The notes under the pieces are model-generated. The model saw only the letters and a list, made by a program, of their open reading frames with translations. It did no database searches and was not told the origin of the DNA. 21,957 nucleotides of DNA from Burkholderiales bacterium UBA2647 (GTDB taxonomy: Bacteria; Pseudomonadota; Gammaproteobacteria; Burkholderiales; Burkholderiaceae_E): positions 111,990 through 133,946 of the forward strand of contig DENJ01000120.1 of the NCBI GenBank assembly GCA_002359635.1. Reading direction: 5' to 3'. Below are positions 1 through 7,753 of the stretch, in pieces (the stretch's first letter is position 1; each line of letters starts with the position of its first letter). The position numbers were made by a program, and so were the translations under genes.

Positions 1-894
1 AACCCAGATGATCGGAGCCGACTTGATGCTCTGATTCGCGAATCAGATGTTGTCATTGAAAATTTCCTCCAGGGCACAATGGCACGCTGGGGTTTTGACT
101 ATGAGAGCGTGCTTGCACCGCGCCAACCTCAACTCATCTACGCCAACATATCCGGCTTTGGTTGGTCGGGCCCCTTGAGTGGGCTTCCGGGCTACGACGC
201 GGTTGCGCAGGCGTTGAGCGGGCTTATGTCCATTAATGGGCATGAGGCAACCGGACCAACAAGGGTTGGGGTTCCGATATGTGACATCACGACGGGTCTT
301 TATGCGGCTATCGGGATTCTGGCGGCTTGGACTTATCGCCATTCAACCGGGCTCGGGCAGCGGGTTGATGCAAACCTCTATGCGAGTGGTCTGAGCCTGA
401 TGCATCCACATGCGGCAAACTGGTGGATGCAATCTATCAATCCGGGACTATCAGGCAATGCTCACCCCAACATTGCGCCCTATGAAATATTTGATATTGC
501 GGGCGAGCGCATGTTTTTAGGGGTTGTTAATGACGGGCAATTTTCGCGTCTATGCCGTTTCCTGGGCTTGGACGCCATGATCAAGGATCCGCGCTTTATC
601 AATCCTGCACAGCGCGTATCACATCGCGAGACCCTTCATCAAATCATCAAAGAGGCCATGACCGCGCGTTGGCACCCGCTTTTTTGGCGGGAGTTAATGT
701 TGGCTGGCGTTCCGGCCGGCATGGTGCATTCGATTCCCCAAGCCTTTTCGGCGGAACATACAAAAGCGCTGGGTCTAGTGCCTCGAGAAGGTTTCTATGG
801 CACGCCGTTTCCTGTTGTGCTTTCAAGAACACCGGGCAGCGAAAGGCTAACAGCACCGAATCTACCAAAATCTAGATCAGAGAACGAATCATGA
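1..894 (+). CDS. Family III CoA-transferase (CaiB/BaiF type), 5'-truncated by window edge
   Basis: The reading frame is open from base 1, so the true start lies upstream. The first visible residues (NPDD...ESDVVIENFLQGTM) match the conserved family III segment before the substrate loop. The ATG at 79 is therefore internal. The segment PICDITTGLYAA carries the Asp expected to form the acyl-anhydride intermediate in this family. Family members move CoA between carboxylic acids in the cytoplasm, often in carnitine, oxalate, aromatic or branched-acid degradation. The visible part is 297 residues, against roughly 380-400 for the family, so about a quarter is missing. The stop overlaps the next start (ATGA at 891-894), implying translational coupling to two class I CoA-transferase-like genes. 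The family is secure; the substrate is unknown. Confidence 0.9.
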   Translation, partial: NPDDRSRLDALIRESDVVIENFLQGTMARWGFDYESVLAPRQPQLIYANISGFGWSGPLSGLPGYDAVAQALSGLMSINGHEATGPTRVGVPICDITTGLYAAIGILAAWTYRHSTGLGQRVDANLYASGLSLMHPHAANWWMQSINPGLSGNAHPNIAPYEIFDIAGERMFLGVVNDGQFSRLCRFLGLDAMIKDPRFINPAQRVSHRETLHQIIKEAMTARWHPLFWRELMLAGVPAGMVHSIPQAFSAEHTKALGLVPREGFYGTPFPVVLSRTPGSERLTAPNLPKSRSENES

Positions 895-1718
895 AATCAT
901 TGGTTACGTTGATTTCGCCTATCCAAGATGGATGTCGCCTAGCGATTGGTAAAGAAGAGACCGGGGCTTCGATTGCTGCCACGCTGGCACTGATTGAAAG
1001 AGGCGTGAGACGGCTGCATTTGATTTGCCTTCCGGTGTCCGGTCTACAAGCCGACTTATTGATTGGCGCAGGTTGCGTTGAAACGCTTGAAACCTCTGCA
1101 GTTAGTCTGGGAGAGGCCGGGCCCGCGCCGCGTTTCACGGCCGCGGTTCGAGAAGGCGCCATCAAGGTTATCGACGGTACCTGCCCTGCTATCTACGCGG
1201 GGTTTCAAGCGAGTCAAAAAGGCATTCCATTCATGCCGCTGCGTGGCATTCTGGACAGTGATCTGATGAAGCATCGCGATAGTTGGAAGCTTATCGACAA
1301 CCCATTTCATCCTGGCGATCGGATTGTTGCGATCGAGTCAATTTGCCCGGATGTTGCGCTCTTTCATGCCCAAGCTTGCGATCCTCATGGCAACGTTTTC
1401 TTCGGACGCGACAGGGATGGTCTATTGCTCGCTCATGCCTCGAAGACGGCCGTCGTAACCGTGGAAGAGCAAATCGATGGGGACTTCATTCAAGATCCGA
1501 TACGTGCCGGGGCAACACTGCCTGCACTTTACTTGGATGGGGTTTGTGTTGCCCCAGGCGGCGCCAAGCCTCTATCGTTTAGCGCTAGACATGGGCCTGA
1601 CACCGAATGGCTATTGCGCTACGCCAAGGTAGCTCGTTCAGCATCAGGTTTTGGCGAGATGCTCGACGAGCTAATGGTTTTGCATAGGGCCGCGGCAGCC
1701 AGCGCACTTAGCGAGTGA
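891..1718 (+). CDS. Class I CoA-transferase-like subunit A
   Basis: This 275-residue protein resembles the alpha subunit of glutaconate/3-oxoacid CoA-transferases and the IpdA branch of ring-cleaving hydrolases. Visible hallmarks are the segment GIPFMPLRGILDSD, the following proline-rich loop (IDNPFHPGDRIVAI), and the C-terminal PDVALFHAQACDPHGNVF block, which is characteristic of subunit A. The partner is the next gene, which overlaps by 4 nt (GTGA), as usual for obligate heteromers. Whether the complex transfers CoA or hydrolyses a C-C bond, as IpdAB does, cannot be decided from this subunit. The family call is confident; the reaction is open. Confidence 0.82.
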   Translation: MKSLVTLISPIQDGCRLAIGKEETGASIAATLALIERGVRRLHLICLPVSGLQADLLIGAGCVETLETSAVSLGEAGPAPRFTAAVREGAIKVIDGTCPAIYAGFQASQKGIPFMPLRGILDSDLMKHRDSWKLIDNPFHPGDRIVAIESICPDVALFHAQACDPHGNVFFGRDRDGLLLAHASKTAVVTVEEQIDGDFIQDPIRAGATLPALYLDGVCVAPGGAKPLSFSARHGPDTEWLLRYAKVARSASGFGEMLDELMVLHRAAAASALSE

Positions 1719-2533
1719 GTATCGTCCAGGGTGTGCCCGTGAAGCTGGCCAACAGATCAACGCGCTTATCGATCGCCGGGAACGAATCTACGATCCTGCC
1801 CGTTGAACGTTTAATTGATCTTATTGCAACACTATTGGCAGGGGTACGGCATGTGGCGGTCGGCGCCTCATCGCCCATTCCCGGCAGCGGTGCATTGCTC
1901 GCGCGAGCTTTGAGTGAGCGCAAGGAATCGGGGCTGCCCACCAGGGTTTCGATTCTCGGGTCTAAAAGGCATAACGCATTCACGAACGGCGGCGTTGAGT
2001 TGTTTGACATGGCTGCAACCGGCCGTATCGATGCCTTTTTTCTCGGCGGGGGCCAGATCGATGGCCAAGCCAATATCAATCTGGTTGGTACAGGAAACTA
2101 TCCTCAAAACGAGGTTCGATGGCCCGGGTCCTTCGGCTCTGCTTATCTTTACCACCTTATCCCACGGGTGATCTTATTTCGGGAAGAACACAGTCGCCGG
2201 GTATTGGTTCCAAGGGTCGATTTTATTTCCGCCAGTAGTATGAAGCGAGACGCGGACTTTAGACCCGGAGGACCTGTAGCTTTGCTGACTGGGCGCTGCC
2301 TGTTCCGGTTTAACGCAGCACGGCGACGTTTCATCCTGGAGCGCATTCACCCTGGGCATCAACTCGATGAAGTGCGCGATCAAACCGGCTTTGATTTTGA
2401 TCTTTCGGATGACCTGAAGTTGACGCCTGATCCCACTGCGGACCGCCTGGCCTTGATCCGCCAGCGCATCCGAGAAGAAATCGCAGAAACCTATCCCCAA
2501 TTTGCATCCCAGCTTGCACCCGAGGCACCATGA
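1715..2533 (+). CDS. Class I CoA-transferase-like subunit B, expected catalytic Glu not seen
   Basis: This 272-residue partner of the preceding subunit starts with GTG inside that gene's end. The early segment HVAVGASSPIPGSGALLARAL and the later GGGQIDGQANINLVGTG are typical of beta subunits of the glutaconate/oxoadipate CoA-transferase group. In true transferases the strand after the glycine-rich loop carries a catalytic Glu, usually followed by Ser-Gly. Here the corresponding stretch reads VSILGSKRHN, with no acid at that place by my hand alignment. A hydrolase or lyase role, as reported for IpdAB, is therefore possible. The stop overlaps the asparaginase start (ATGA at 2530-2533). The family is fairly sure; loss of the residue needs an alignment. 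Confidence 0.8.
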   Translation: MSIVQGVPVKLANRSTRLSIAGNESTILPVERLIDLIATLLAGVRHVAVGASSPIPGSGALLARALSERKESGLPTRVSILGSKRHNAFTNGGVELFDMAATGRIDAFFLGGGQIDGQANINLVGTGNYPQNEVRWPGSFGSAYLYHLIPRVILFREEHSRRVLVPRVDFISASSMKRDADFRPGGPVALLTGRCLFRFNAARRRFILERIHPGHQLDEVRDQTGFDFDLSDDLKLTPDPTADRLALIRQRIREEIAETYPQFASQLAPEAP

Positions 2534-3525
2534 AGCATCGCATTGGCATTGCATTAATTGGCACGGGCGGCACGATTGCCGGTAGTGCCTCTTCACCCAT
2601 CAGTTCAACCCACTACAAACCCGCAAGCGTCGGTGTTGAAGCAATCGTCGCATCGATTCCGGAATTGTCAGAACGGTATAACTTGCATACCGTACAAGCC
2701 TTTCAGCTTGGCAGCTATGACGTCATCCCTCAGCACTGGTTGTCGCTCTTACAGCAGGTTGAGCGCACCCTATCCGACCCAGCTGTCGATGCAGCGGTCA
2801 TTACCCATGGGACTGACACCTTGGAAGAAACTGCAACCTTCTTGCACTTAACCGTGCAATCAGCCAAGCCTGTGCTTGTGATTGGTGCGATGAGACCATC
2901 GACAGCCTATTCAGCAGACGGCCCAGCGAATGTTATTAACGCTTGTACTGTCGCCGCTCATGCAAAGGCGCTGGGGCGCGGTACCATGGTGGTGATGAAC
3001 GGGCGGATTCACAGTGCTTTGCTCGTCACCAAGCGCCACGTGAGCAGTGTTGAGGCCTTTGATAGTGGTTTTGAAGGTGCCCTAGGCGAGGTTGCAGACG
3101 GGGCAGTTCGATGGTTTAGACCCGCCCATCGGATTCGTCCGCTTGCACTTGATCAATCCTGCGACCTTCCTCGCGTTGATTTGATCAGTGCTTATGCGGG
3201 CGCAGACGACGTTGCGATCAAGGCATTTCTAGCTGCGGGCGCGAGAGCGCTCGTTCATGCTGGATTTGGTAACGGCAATGCACCACCAGGAACAAGAGAA
3301 ACGCTTAAGCTACTCCATCAGCATGATGTGTGGCTTGCTCGATGTAGCCGTTGGATACCCGGATCCATCTCGCGAAACAGTGGCATGTTTAACGACGATG
3401 AGCTTGGCATGATCACTGCAACAGGCCTTCAAGCGCACAAGCTTCGTATTGCTATCATGGTTGCCATGGCCAGTGGTCTAGATCGTGCCGCCTGTCAGCA
3501 ATGGATCGACAGTTTTTGGGAGTGA
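2530..3525 (+). CDS. L-asparaginase family protein (bacterial type I/II fold)
   Basis: The enzyme hydrolyses L-asparagine, or a related amide, to the acid and ammonia. The 331-residue length fits the family. Visible active-site elements are GTGGTIAG (Thr15), Tyr29, the QLGSYD Ser62, HGTDTLEETA (Thr95-Asp96) and VTKRH (Lys168). These correspond to the two catalytic Thr, the Tyr, Ser, Asp and Lys of bacterial asparaginases. No signal peptide is seen, so it is probably cytoplasmic. It overlaps the CoA-transferase-like subunit B by 4 nt, an unusual partnership. That context hints that the natural substrate might be an amide-bearing intermediate rather than asparagine, which is inference. The catalytic set looks complete. 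Confidence 0.9.
   Translation: MKHRIGIALIGTGGTIAGSASSPISSTHYKPASVGVEAIVASIPELSERYNLHTVQAFQLGSYDVIPQHWLSLLQQVERTLSDPAVDAAVITHGTDTLEETATFLHLTVQSAKPVLVIGAMRPSTAYSADGPANVINACTVAAHAKALGRGTMVVMNGRIHSALLVTKRHVSSVEAFDSGFEGALGEVADGAVRWFRPAHRIRPLALDQSCDLPRVDLISAYAGADDVAIKAFLAAGARALVHAGFGNGNAPPGTRETLKLLHQHDVWLARCSRWIPGSISRNSGMFNDDELGMITATGLQAHKLRIAIMVAMASGLDRAACQQWIDSFWE
3518..3522 (+). promoter_or_regulatory. Ribosome binding site deciding the TTG start of the OmpA-like gene
   Basis: GGGAG lies 7 nt before the TTG at 3530. The longer alternative, GTG at 3485, lies deep in the asparaginase gene and would place 15 unrelated residues before the signal peptide. The TTG start yields a Lys/Arg N-terminus followed directly by the hydrophobic core. 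Confidence 0.55.
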
Positions 3526-3529
3526 TCGA

Positions 3530-4309
3530 TTGAAAAACAATAGGGTTTTACAAGAAGTAGCTTCTTTACTCTTTGCTGGCCTGATACCCATCATCGGATT
3601 TGCGCAAGGTTTTCGCGAAGCACCTAGAGCGCCAGCTGCTGGTGCTATCTCACCGATTCAGTCGCCCAATAGCGGCCCACGCGCTATGGAAGCGCAGTCG
3701 GCAGGTGCAGCGAGTAATACCGCCTCTACCGCGCAAGCGCCTGCGGGGCCAGTCAAAGCACCCTCTGCCGATATGTCGGTAGAAGAGATGATCAAGGCGC
3801 TTTCGGGCGGATCAGGGCAAGCCGGTATTGCCGCATCGGCAGCGAGCGCTCCAGGAGCAAGCAAAGCAACACCTGCTGCTGTAAACAGTCCGGCGTCGGG
3901 CAATCCTGCCATACAGGAACCTGGAAAGCAGCCTCAAAATCCGCAAGGGCCCAATAGTTTGAGCGGTGGCGCAGCGATGGTTGATCTCACGATTCAGTTC
4001 GCCTTTGACTCAGCAACGATTTTGGACGAAAGCAAGCCACTGCTCGACCGCCTTGCAAAAGCCTTAAATGCGCCACAGTTACAGAATCTACGTTTCGTGG
4101 TTGAAGGCCATACCGACGGCGTAGGAAATAAACAATATAACGATCAACTTTCTGCAAGACGCGCGCAGTCGGTAGTTGATTACTTGGCCAATAGCGGCGT
4201 TAACGCAGCGCGGCTTCGAAGCACCGGCAAGGGTTTCGCTGAGTTGCTTTACCCGCAAGATCCAAAGGCCGCCGCCAATCGTCGCGTTCGCATTAAAGTT
4301 GGGGTTTGA
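3530..4309 (+). CDS. OmpA-domain (peptidoglycan-binding) envelope protein
   Basis: This protein has 259 residues from the preferred TTG start. Residues 1-25 (MKNNRVLQ, then a hydrophobic run ending IIGFA) look like a Sec signal peptide cut before Gln-Gly. Residues 26-150 form a low-complexity Ala/Pro/Ser/Gly linker. Residues 151-259 form an OmpA C-terminal domain with FAFDSATILDES, VEGHTDGVGN and LSARRAQSVVDYL. The Asp and Arg in these motifs normally bind diaminopimelate of peptidoglycan. There is no beta-barrel segment and no lipobox Cys, so it is probably a periplasmic peptidoglycan-binding protein. It starts 4 nt after the asparaginase stop, although its role seems unrelated to the catabolic genes upstream. 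Confidence 0.85.
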   Translation: MKNNRVLQEVASLLFAGLIPIIGFAQGFREAPRAPAAGAISPIQSPNSGPRAMEAQSAGAASNTASTAQAPAGPVKAPSADMSVEEMIKALSGGSGQAGIAASAASAPGASKATPAAVNSPASGNPAIQEPGKQPQNPQGPNSLSGGAAMVDLTIQFAFDSATILDESKPLLDRLAKALNAPQLQNLRFVVEGHTDGVGNKQYNDQLSARRAQSVVDYLANSGVNAARLRSTGKGFAELLYPQDPKAAANRRVRIKVGV

Positions 4310-4396
4310 TTGTGCCGTTCGTTTTTGGGCCATGTTTGCCATTGCTTACTGTTTATCGCGCCGTGATCAGTTTTTGGCCTTGGGATAAACGATGGC

Positions 4397-4750
4397 TCAG
4401 GGCCGGGGAAGCGTCATCTGAAGCCGTCGGCTATGAAAGGGGTCACCCGTTCCGTAAGGGTTAGTCAATACCTGTGGTGATCCAACCCCTGTCATGGGGC
4501 CAACATCCCAGCGAAATGGATTTGCAGCTGCATCAAACCAGTCTCGACGCATTTGAAATCCGGTCATTACCGGCGGTCGCCAAACCTGATCAAAGTTAAG
4601 CGCACTGTGTTGCTGGAAAGGGTAGCGATAACCATCCAAGCTTCTTGAACAATAACGGTCATTCGGACAAATTTGCCCATGGGCCATGCTGATGCCGCCC
4701 GCAGCCACGAAGGCGAAAGCAAGGTGAAAATAGCCGCGTTTGGCCATCAT
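4397..4750 (-). CDS. Small secreted protein of unknown function
   Basis: The protein has 117 residues from the ATG at 4750, which overlaps the pgi stop as ATGA. A second ATG follows directly at 4747. The N-terminus (MMAKRGYFHLAFAFVAAGGISMAHGQ) reads as a signal peptide with cleavage near AHG-Q. The mature part has two Cys close together (ICPNDRYC) and is rich in aromatic residues, Pro and Gly (YRYPFQQ, WRPPVMTGFQMRRDWFD, FRWDVGPMTG), without a recognisable domain. It is probably periplasmic or outer-membrane associated. The frame could be extended upstream to 4780, but that would place a polar leader before the signal peptide. I do not recognise the family. Expression is probably tied to pgi. 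Confidence 0.6.
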   Translation of the reverse strand: MMAKRGYFHLAFAFVAAGGISMAHGQICPNDRYCSRSLDGYRYPFQQHSALNFDQVWRPPVMTGFQMRRDWFDAAANPFRWDVGPMTGVGSPQVLTNPYGTGDPFHSRRLQMTLPRP

Positions 4751-6528
4751 GTCGCCTGACTCGCAAAGCACTGAATCCATCGCTCGGTCTGGGCGTCCGG
4801 ATGAACACGCCGCAAGGACATATGCGTCTCAATATCGACAGCCAGTTCTTTTCCGAGTTCGACGCCCCATTGATCGAAGGAATTGATGCGCCACAAAAAG
4901 CCGGCAACCGCCACGCGGTGTTCATAGAGCGCAATCAAGGCGCCAAGCGAACGCGCATCGAGCTTGTCAAGCGAAATAATGGTACTTGGGCGCCCCCCGG
5001 GGAAGACGCGATGGGCAGCGACTTGCTCCCTGGTCCAAGAAGGATTTGCAGATTTTGGCTGCTCGCTTAGTGCCTCCTCGAATGATTTGCCCTTGACGAG
5101 GGCAAGCGACTGAGCAAGCGCATTGGATAGCAATTGACGATGTGCATCGAAATCCTGATGGTCAGGTTTCGCGATCAATACAAACTCAACAGGGGTAGCG
5201 TCGGTGCCTTGGTGCAACCACTGAAAAAATGAGTGCTGGGCATTCGTACCAGGTTCTCCCCAAACCATTGCGCCGCTTTGGTAGGGAAGTGTCCGCCCCT
5301 GCTGATCAACGCCTTTGCCATTACTCTCCATCTCAAGTTGCTGCAGGTAAGCAGGAAAACGCGATAGTCTAAAGTCATAAGGGACCACGCAACGCGAGCG
5401 GTAGTGCAAGGCATTGCGGTTCCAAACATCGAGCAAACCGAGTTGCCAGGGCACATTATCAAGAGGGTCGGCCTCGAGCCAGTGTTGATCCATCGCCCAA
5501 GCCCCGTGCAGCAAAGACTTAAACGCGTCAGCGCCGATCGCTGCAGCCGCGCTCAGGCCAATCGGTGACCAAAGCGAATAGCGACCGCCGACCCAATCGG
5601 GAAAGCCGAAACATCGGGAGACGCCAAAGTCAGTGGCTGCCTTTGTATTTGCAGTGATCGCAATACAGCGTGCTTTAAACAAGCCTTTCGCATGGCTTTC
5701 CATCCATGCCTTAAGCCGCACTGCATTGACCAGTGTTTCAGGCGTCGCAAATGATTTAGAACAGATAACGATCTGCACCTCAGAAGGATCTAAGCTTCCG
5801 AGCACTGACTCCAACTCATGCAAATCGCCATTGCCCGCAAAATGAACCTTGACGCCCTCACCCTGATGTGGCGCAGCACTTTGTCTGGGCATGTGGGCAA
5901 GCGCCTGAATCAGCAAACGCGGACCTAGATCCGAGCCTCCGATCCCTATATGGATCAACTGTCGAATATCGGGATCTTTACGTATCCGCTCAGCTTCACT
6001 GAGAAAGTCAAAGCGCGTGGCAGCAATCTCTTCGAGGCGATGTGCCATGAGCACTTCGTCGGGCGCTCTGAGCAGGCTGTGTCGGGCTGCTCTGGCCTCT
6101 GTGGCGTTGACTGCATGCCCTGCAAACTGATCACGTCGAAATCGATCAAGACCCCGCGCAATTGACCATGCGGTCAGATCCGACCTTAGCGGCGCATCCC
6201 AGGCCTGCCGCGACGCATCAATGGTAAGTCCGGCCGCCTGTCGAAAAAAGCATTGGTCCGGCGCACCCGTCAAGGCCGCGCTGACCCAAGCCCTCTCATC
6301 GGTCAGACGACCTGCATGGTCCCGTAGCCTTGCACCCCATGTGGGGGACGGTTCGCAGGGGTCATCGCTCTCCAGCCAAGGTGTCTGCTCAGGCTCGCAG
6401 GGATCATCGCCCTGTAACCAAGGTGTCTGCGCCGCCTGTTTGTCGGAAGATTTTCGATTCATAAGCATTGGTTTGGACATAAGCCGAGGCAGACCGATAA
6501 ACTCCATGGCAAATGTACACCAAGCCAT
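4747..6528 (-). CDS. pgi: Glucose-6-phosphate isomerase with unusual N-terminal extension
   Basis: The enzyme interconverts glucose-6-phosphate and fructose-6-phosphate in the cytoplasm. Hallmarks are IGIGGSDLGP (about residues 194-203), SKSFATPETL, FPDWVGGRYSLWSPIGLS, EMESNGKGV, VWGEPGTNAQHSF (catalytic Glu and His region) and FDQWGVELGKEL (catalytic Lys). The first ATG gives 593 residues, longer than the usual ~550. ATG codons at 6480 and 6462 give 577 and 571, and none has a clear ribosome binding site. The later starts leave more room for the divergent promoter. Residues 35-60 carry two 14-codon repeats (TPWL..DDPCEP), and the region that follows is diverged from normal N-termini. The enzyme call is certain; the start is not. 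Confidence 0.93.
   Translation of the reverse strand: MAWCTFAMEFIGLPRLMSKPMLMNRKSSDKQAAQTPWLQGDDPCEPEQTPWLESDDPCEPSPTWGARLRDHAGRLTDERAWVSAALTGAPDQCFFRQAAGLTIDASRQAWDAPLRSDLTAWSIARGLDRFRRDQFAGHAVNATEARAARHSLLRAPDEVLMAHRLEEIAATRFDFLSEAERIRKDPDIRQLIHIGIGGSDLGPRLLIQALAHMPRQSAAPHQGEGVKVHFAGNGDLHELESVLGSLDPSEVQIVICSKSFATPETLVNAVRLKAWMESHAKGLFKARCIAITANTKAATDFGVSRCFGFPDWVGGRYSLWSPIGLSAAAAIGADAFKSLLHGAWAMDQHWLEADPLDNVPWQLGLLDVWNRNALHYRSRCVVPYDFRLSRFPAYLQQLEMESNGKGVDQQGRTLPYQSGAMVWGEPGTNAQHSFFQWLHQGTDATPVEFVLIAKPDHQDFDAHRQLLSNALAQSLALVKGKSFEEALSEQPKSANPSWTREQVAAHRVFPGGRPSTIISLDKLDARSLGALIALYEHRVAVAGFLWRINSFDQWGVELGKELAVDIETHMSLRRVHPDAQTERWIQCFASQAT
6353..6430 (-). repeat. In-frame 42-bp tandem repeat in the 5' end of pgi
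   Basis: Two copies of a 36-bp match (6353-6388 and 6395-6430, 31 of 36 bases identical, 42-bp period) encode successive TPWLQGDDPCEP and TPWLESDDPCEP units. The period is exactly 14 codons, so the frame is kept. Three of the five differences cluster at the two variable residues. Confidence 0.85.
6474..6503 (+). promoter_or_regulatory. Candidate sigma70 promoter for the M20 amidohydrolase gene
   Basis: TGGACA (6474-6479, one mismatch from consensus) is followed after 18 bp by TAAACT (6498-6503, four of six). This would start transcription near 6510, about 38 nt before the ATG. It lies inside the longest version of pgi and overlaps or touches the shorter ones. It is weak and predicted by eye only. 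Confidence 0.3.
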
Positions 6529-6547
6529 TAAAACTTAAAGGGCAACG

Positions 6548-7753
6548 ATGAACGCACCGGAGAAAGTTTCGCAAAGTATTCTTGAACACATTGAACAACA
6601 ACATGAGGAGATGACGGTCTGGCGGCGCGATATTCACGCCAACCCTGAACTCGGGTTTGAGGAGACGAGAACCTCCGATCTGGTCGCAAGAAGGCTTGAA
6701 TCCTGGGGCATCGAGGTTCATCGAGGCATTGGCAAAACCGGCTTGGTTGGTGTACTTAAGGTTGGTGACTCCGATCGCAGCATCGGATTACGCGCCGATA
6801 TGGATGCTTTGCCGGTCTTGGAATTGAACCAGTTCGCCCATTGTTCGCGACGCAAGGGATTGATGCATGCCTGCGGCCATGACGGTCACACCACGATGCT
6901 GCTTGGCGCTGCAAAGTATCTGGCAGCAAGCAAACGCTTCGACGGCACCGTCCACTTTATTTTTCAACCCGCTGAAGAGGGACTTGGTGGTGCACTGGCG
7001 ATGATCAATGAGGGCCTGTTTGAACGTTTCCCCTGCGATAGCATTTTTGGCATGCATAACCGGCCGAAGCTTCCCGTGGGGCATTTCAATGTGAAAGCAG
7101 GCCCGATGATGGCAAGTGCCGCATCCTGGGATATCCATATTCAAGGTTATGGCTCTCACGGTGCGCGGCCGGAATCAAGTGTTGACCCGATCTTAATCGG
7201 CGCCCAGATCGTCTCGAACCTGCAAGCGATTGTTTCGAGAAATGTCAGGCCTGTTGAAACTGCGGTGGTGTCTGTTTGCCAGTTTCATTCGGGGGATGCT
7301 TATAACGTAATCCCTCAAACTGCCAGGCTCGCGGGAACAGCCCGCGCATTTTCCAGCGACATCATGACCCTCATCGAAACGAATATGAAGCGGATCGCAA
7401 GCGGCATCGCTGCAGCGCACGGCGCAAGCGTTGACGTTGACTTCCGGAACATTTTTTCGCCAGTAATCAACGATCCGGCTGAGGCTGAGTTTGCGGCCTC
7501 GGTTTGCACCGAATTGGTTGGTGCGGACCGTGTGCACCGCAATCCGCCTCTTGCCATGGGCTCGGAGGACTTTGCCTTTATGCTACAAAAGGTTCCAGGC
7601 TGCTACATCAATATCGGTAACGGTGACCAGGAAGGCGCCTGCGAGGTCCATAACCCATCCTATGACTTTAACGATGCTGCCTTACCCCTCGGCGCAGCGT
7701 TTTTTGTTCGCGCAGTGGAACGCAAGCTGGGCCTTCCGGCGAAGGCGGATTAA
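6548..7753 (+). CDS. M20 family amidohydrolase (hippurate hydrolase/N-acyl-amino acid hydrolase-like)
   Basis: This is a di-metal amidohydrolase that cleaves N-acyl amino acids such as hippurate or IAA conjugates. It has 401 residues, close to the family norm. Visible elements are RRDIHANPELGFEE, LRADMDALP, MHACGHDGHT (Cys109 and His111, metal ligands), FQPAEEG (Glu143 catalytic, Glu144 ligand), the dimerisation-domain SHGARPESSVDPI, and GSEDFAFML near the C-terminus. AAAGGG at 6537-6542 gives a good ribosome binding site 5 nt before the ATG. There is no signal peptide. It is divergent from pgi, and its TAA is followed directly by the ATG of the coiled-coil gene. The true acyl-amino acid substrate is not visible. 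Confidence 0.92.
   Translation: MNAPEKVSQSILEHIEQQHEEMTVWRRDIHANPELGFEETRTSDLVARRLESWGIEVHRGIGKTGLVGVLKVGDSDRSIGLRADMDALPVLELNQFAHCSRRKGLMHACGHDGHTTMLLGAAKYLAASKRFDGTVHFIFQPAEEGLGGALAMINEGLFERFPCDSIFGMHNRPKLPVGHFNVKAGPMMASAASWDIHIQGYGSHGARPESSVDPILIGAQIVSNLQAIVSRNVRPVETAVVSVCQFHSGDAYNVIPQTARLAGTARAFSSDIMTLIETNMKRIASGIAAAHGASVDVDFRNIFSPVINDPAEAEFAASVCTELVGADRVHRNPPLAMGSEDFAFMLQKVPGCYINIGNGDQEGACEVHNPSYDFNDAALPLGAAFFVRAVERKLGLPAKAD

Noticed and set aside
4310..4396. Possible hairpin between the OmpA-like gene and the small secreted protein
   Set aside because: The stem (GGCC...GGCC) needs G-U pairs, runs over the secreted protein's stop and lacks a T-tract, so no terminator is called in this 87-nt gap.
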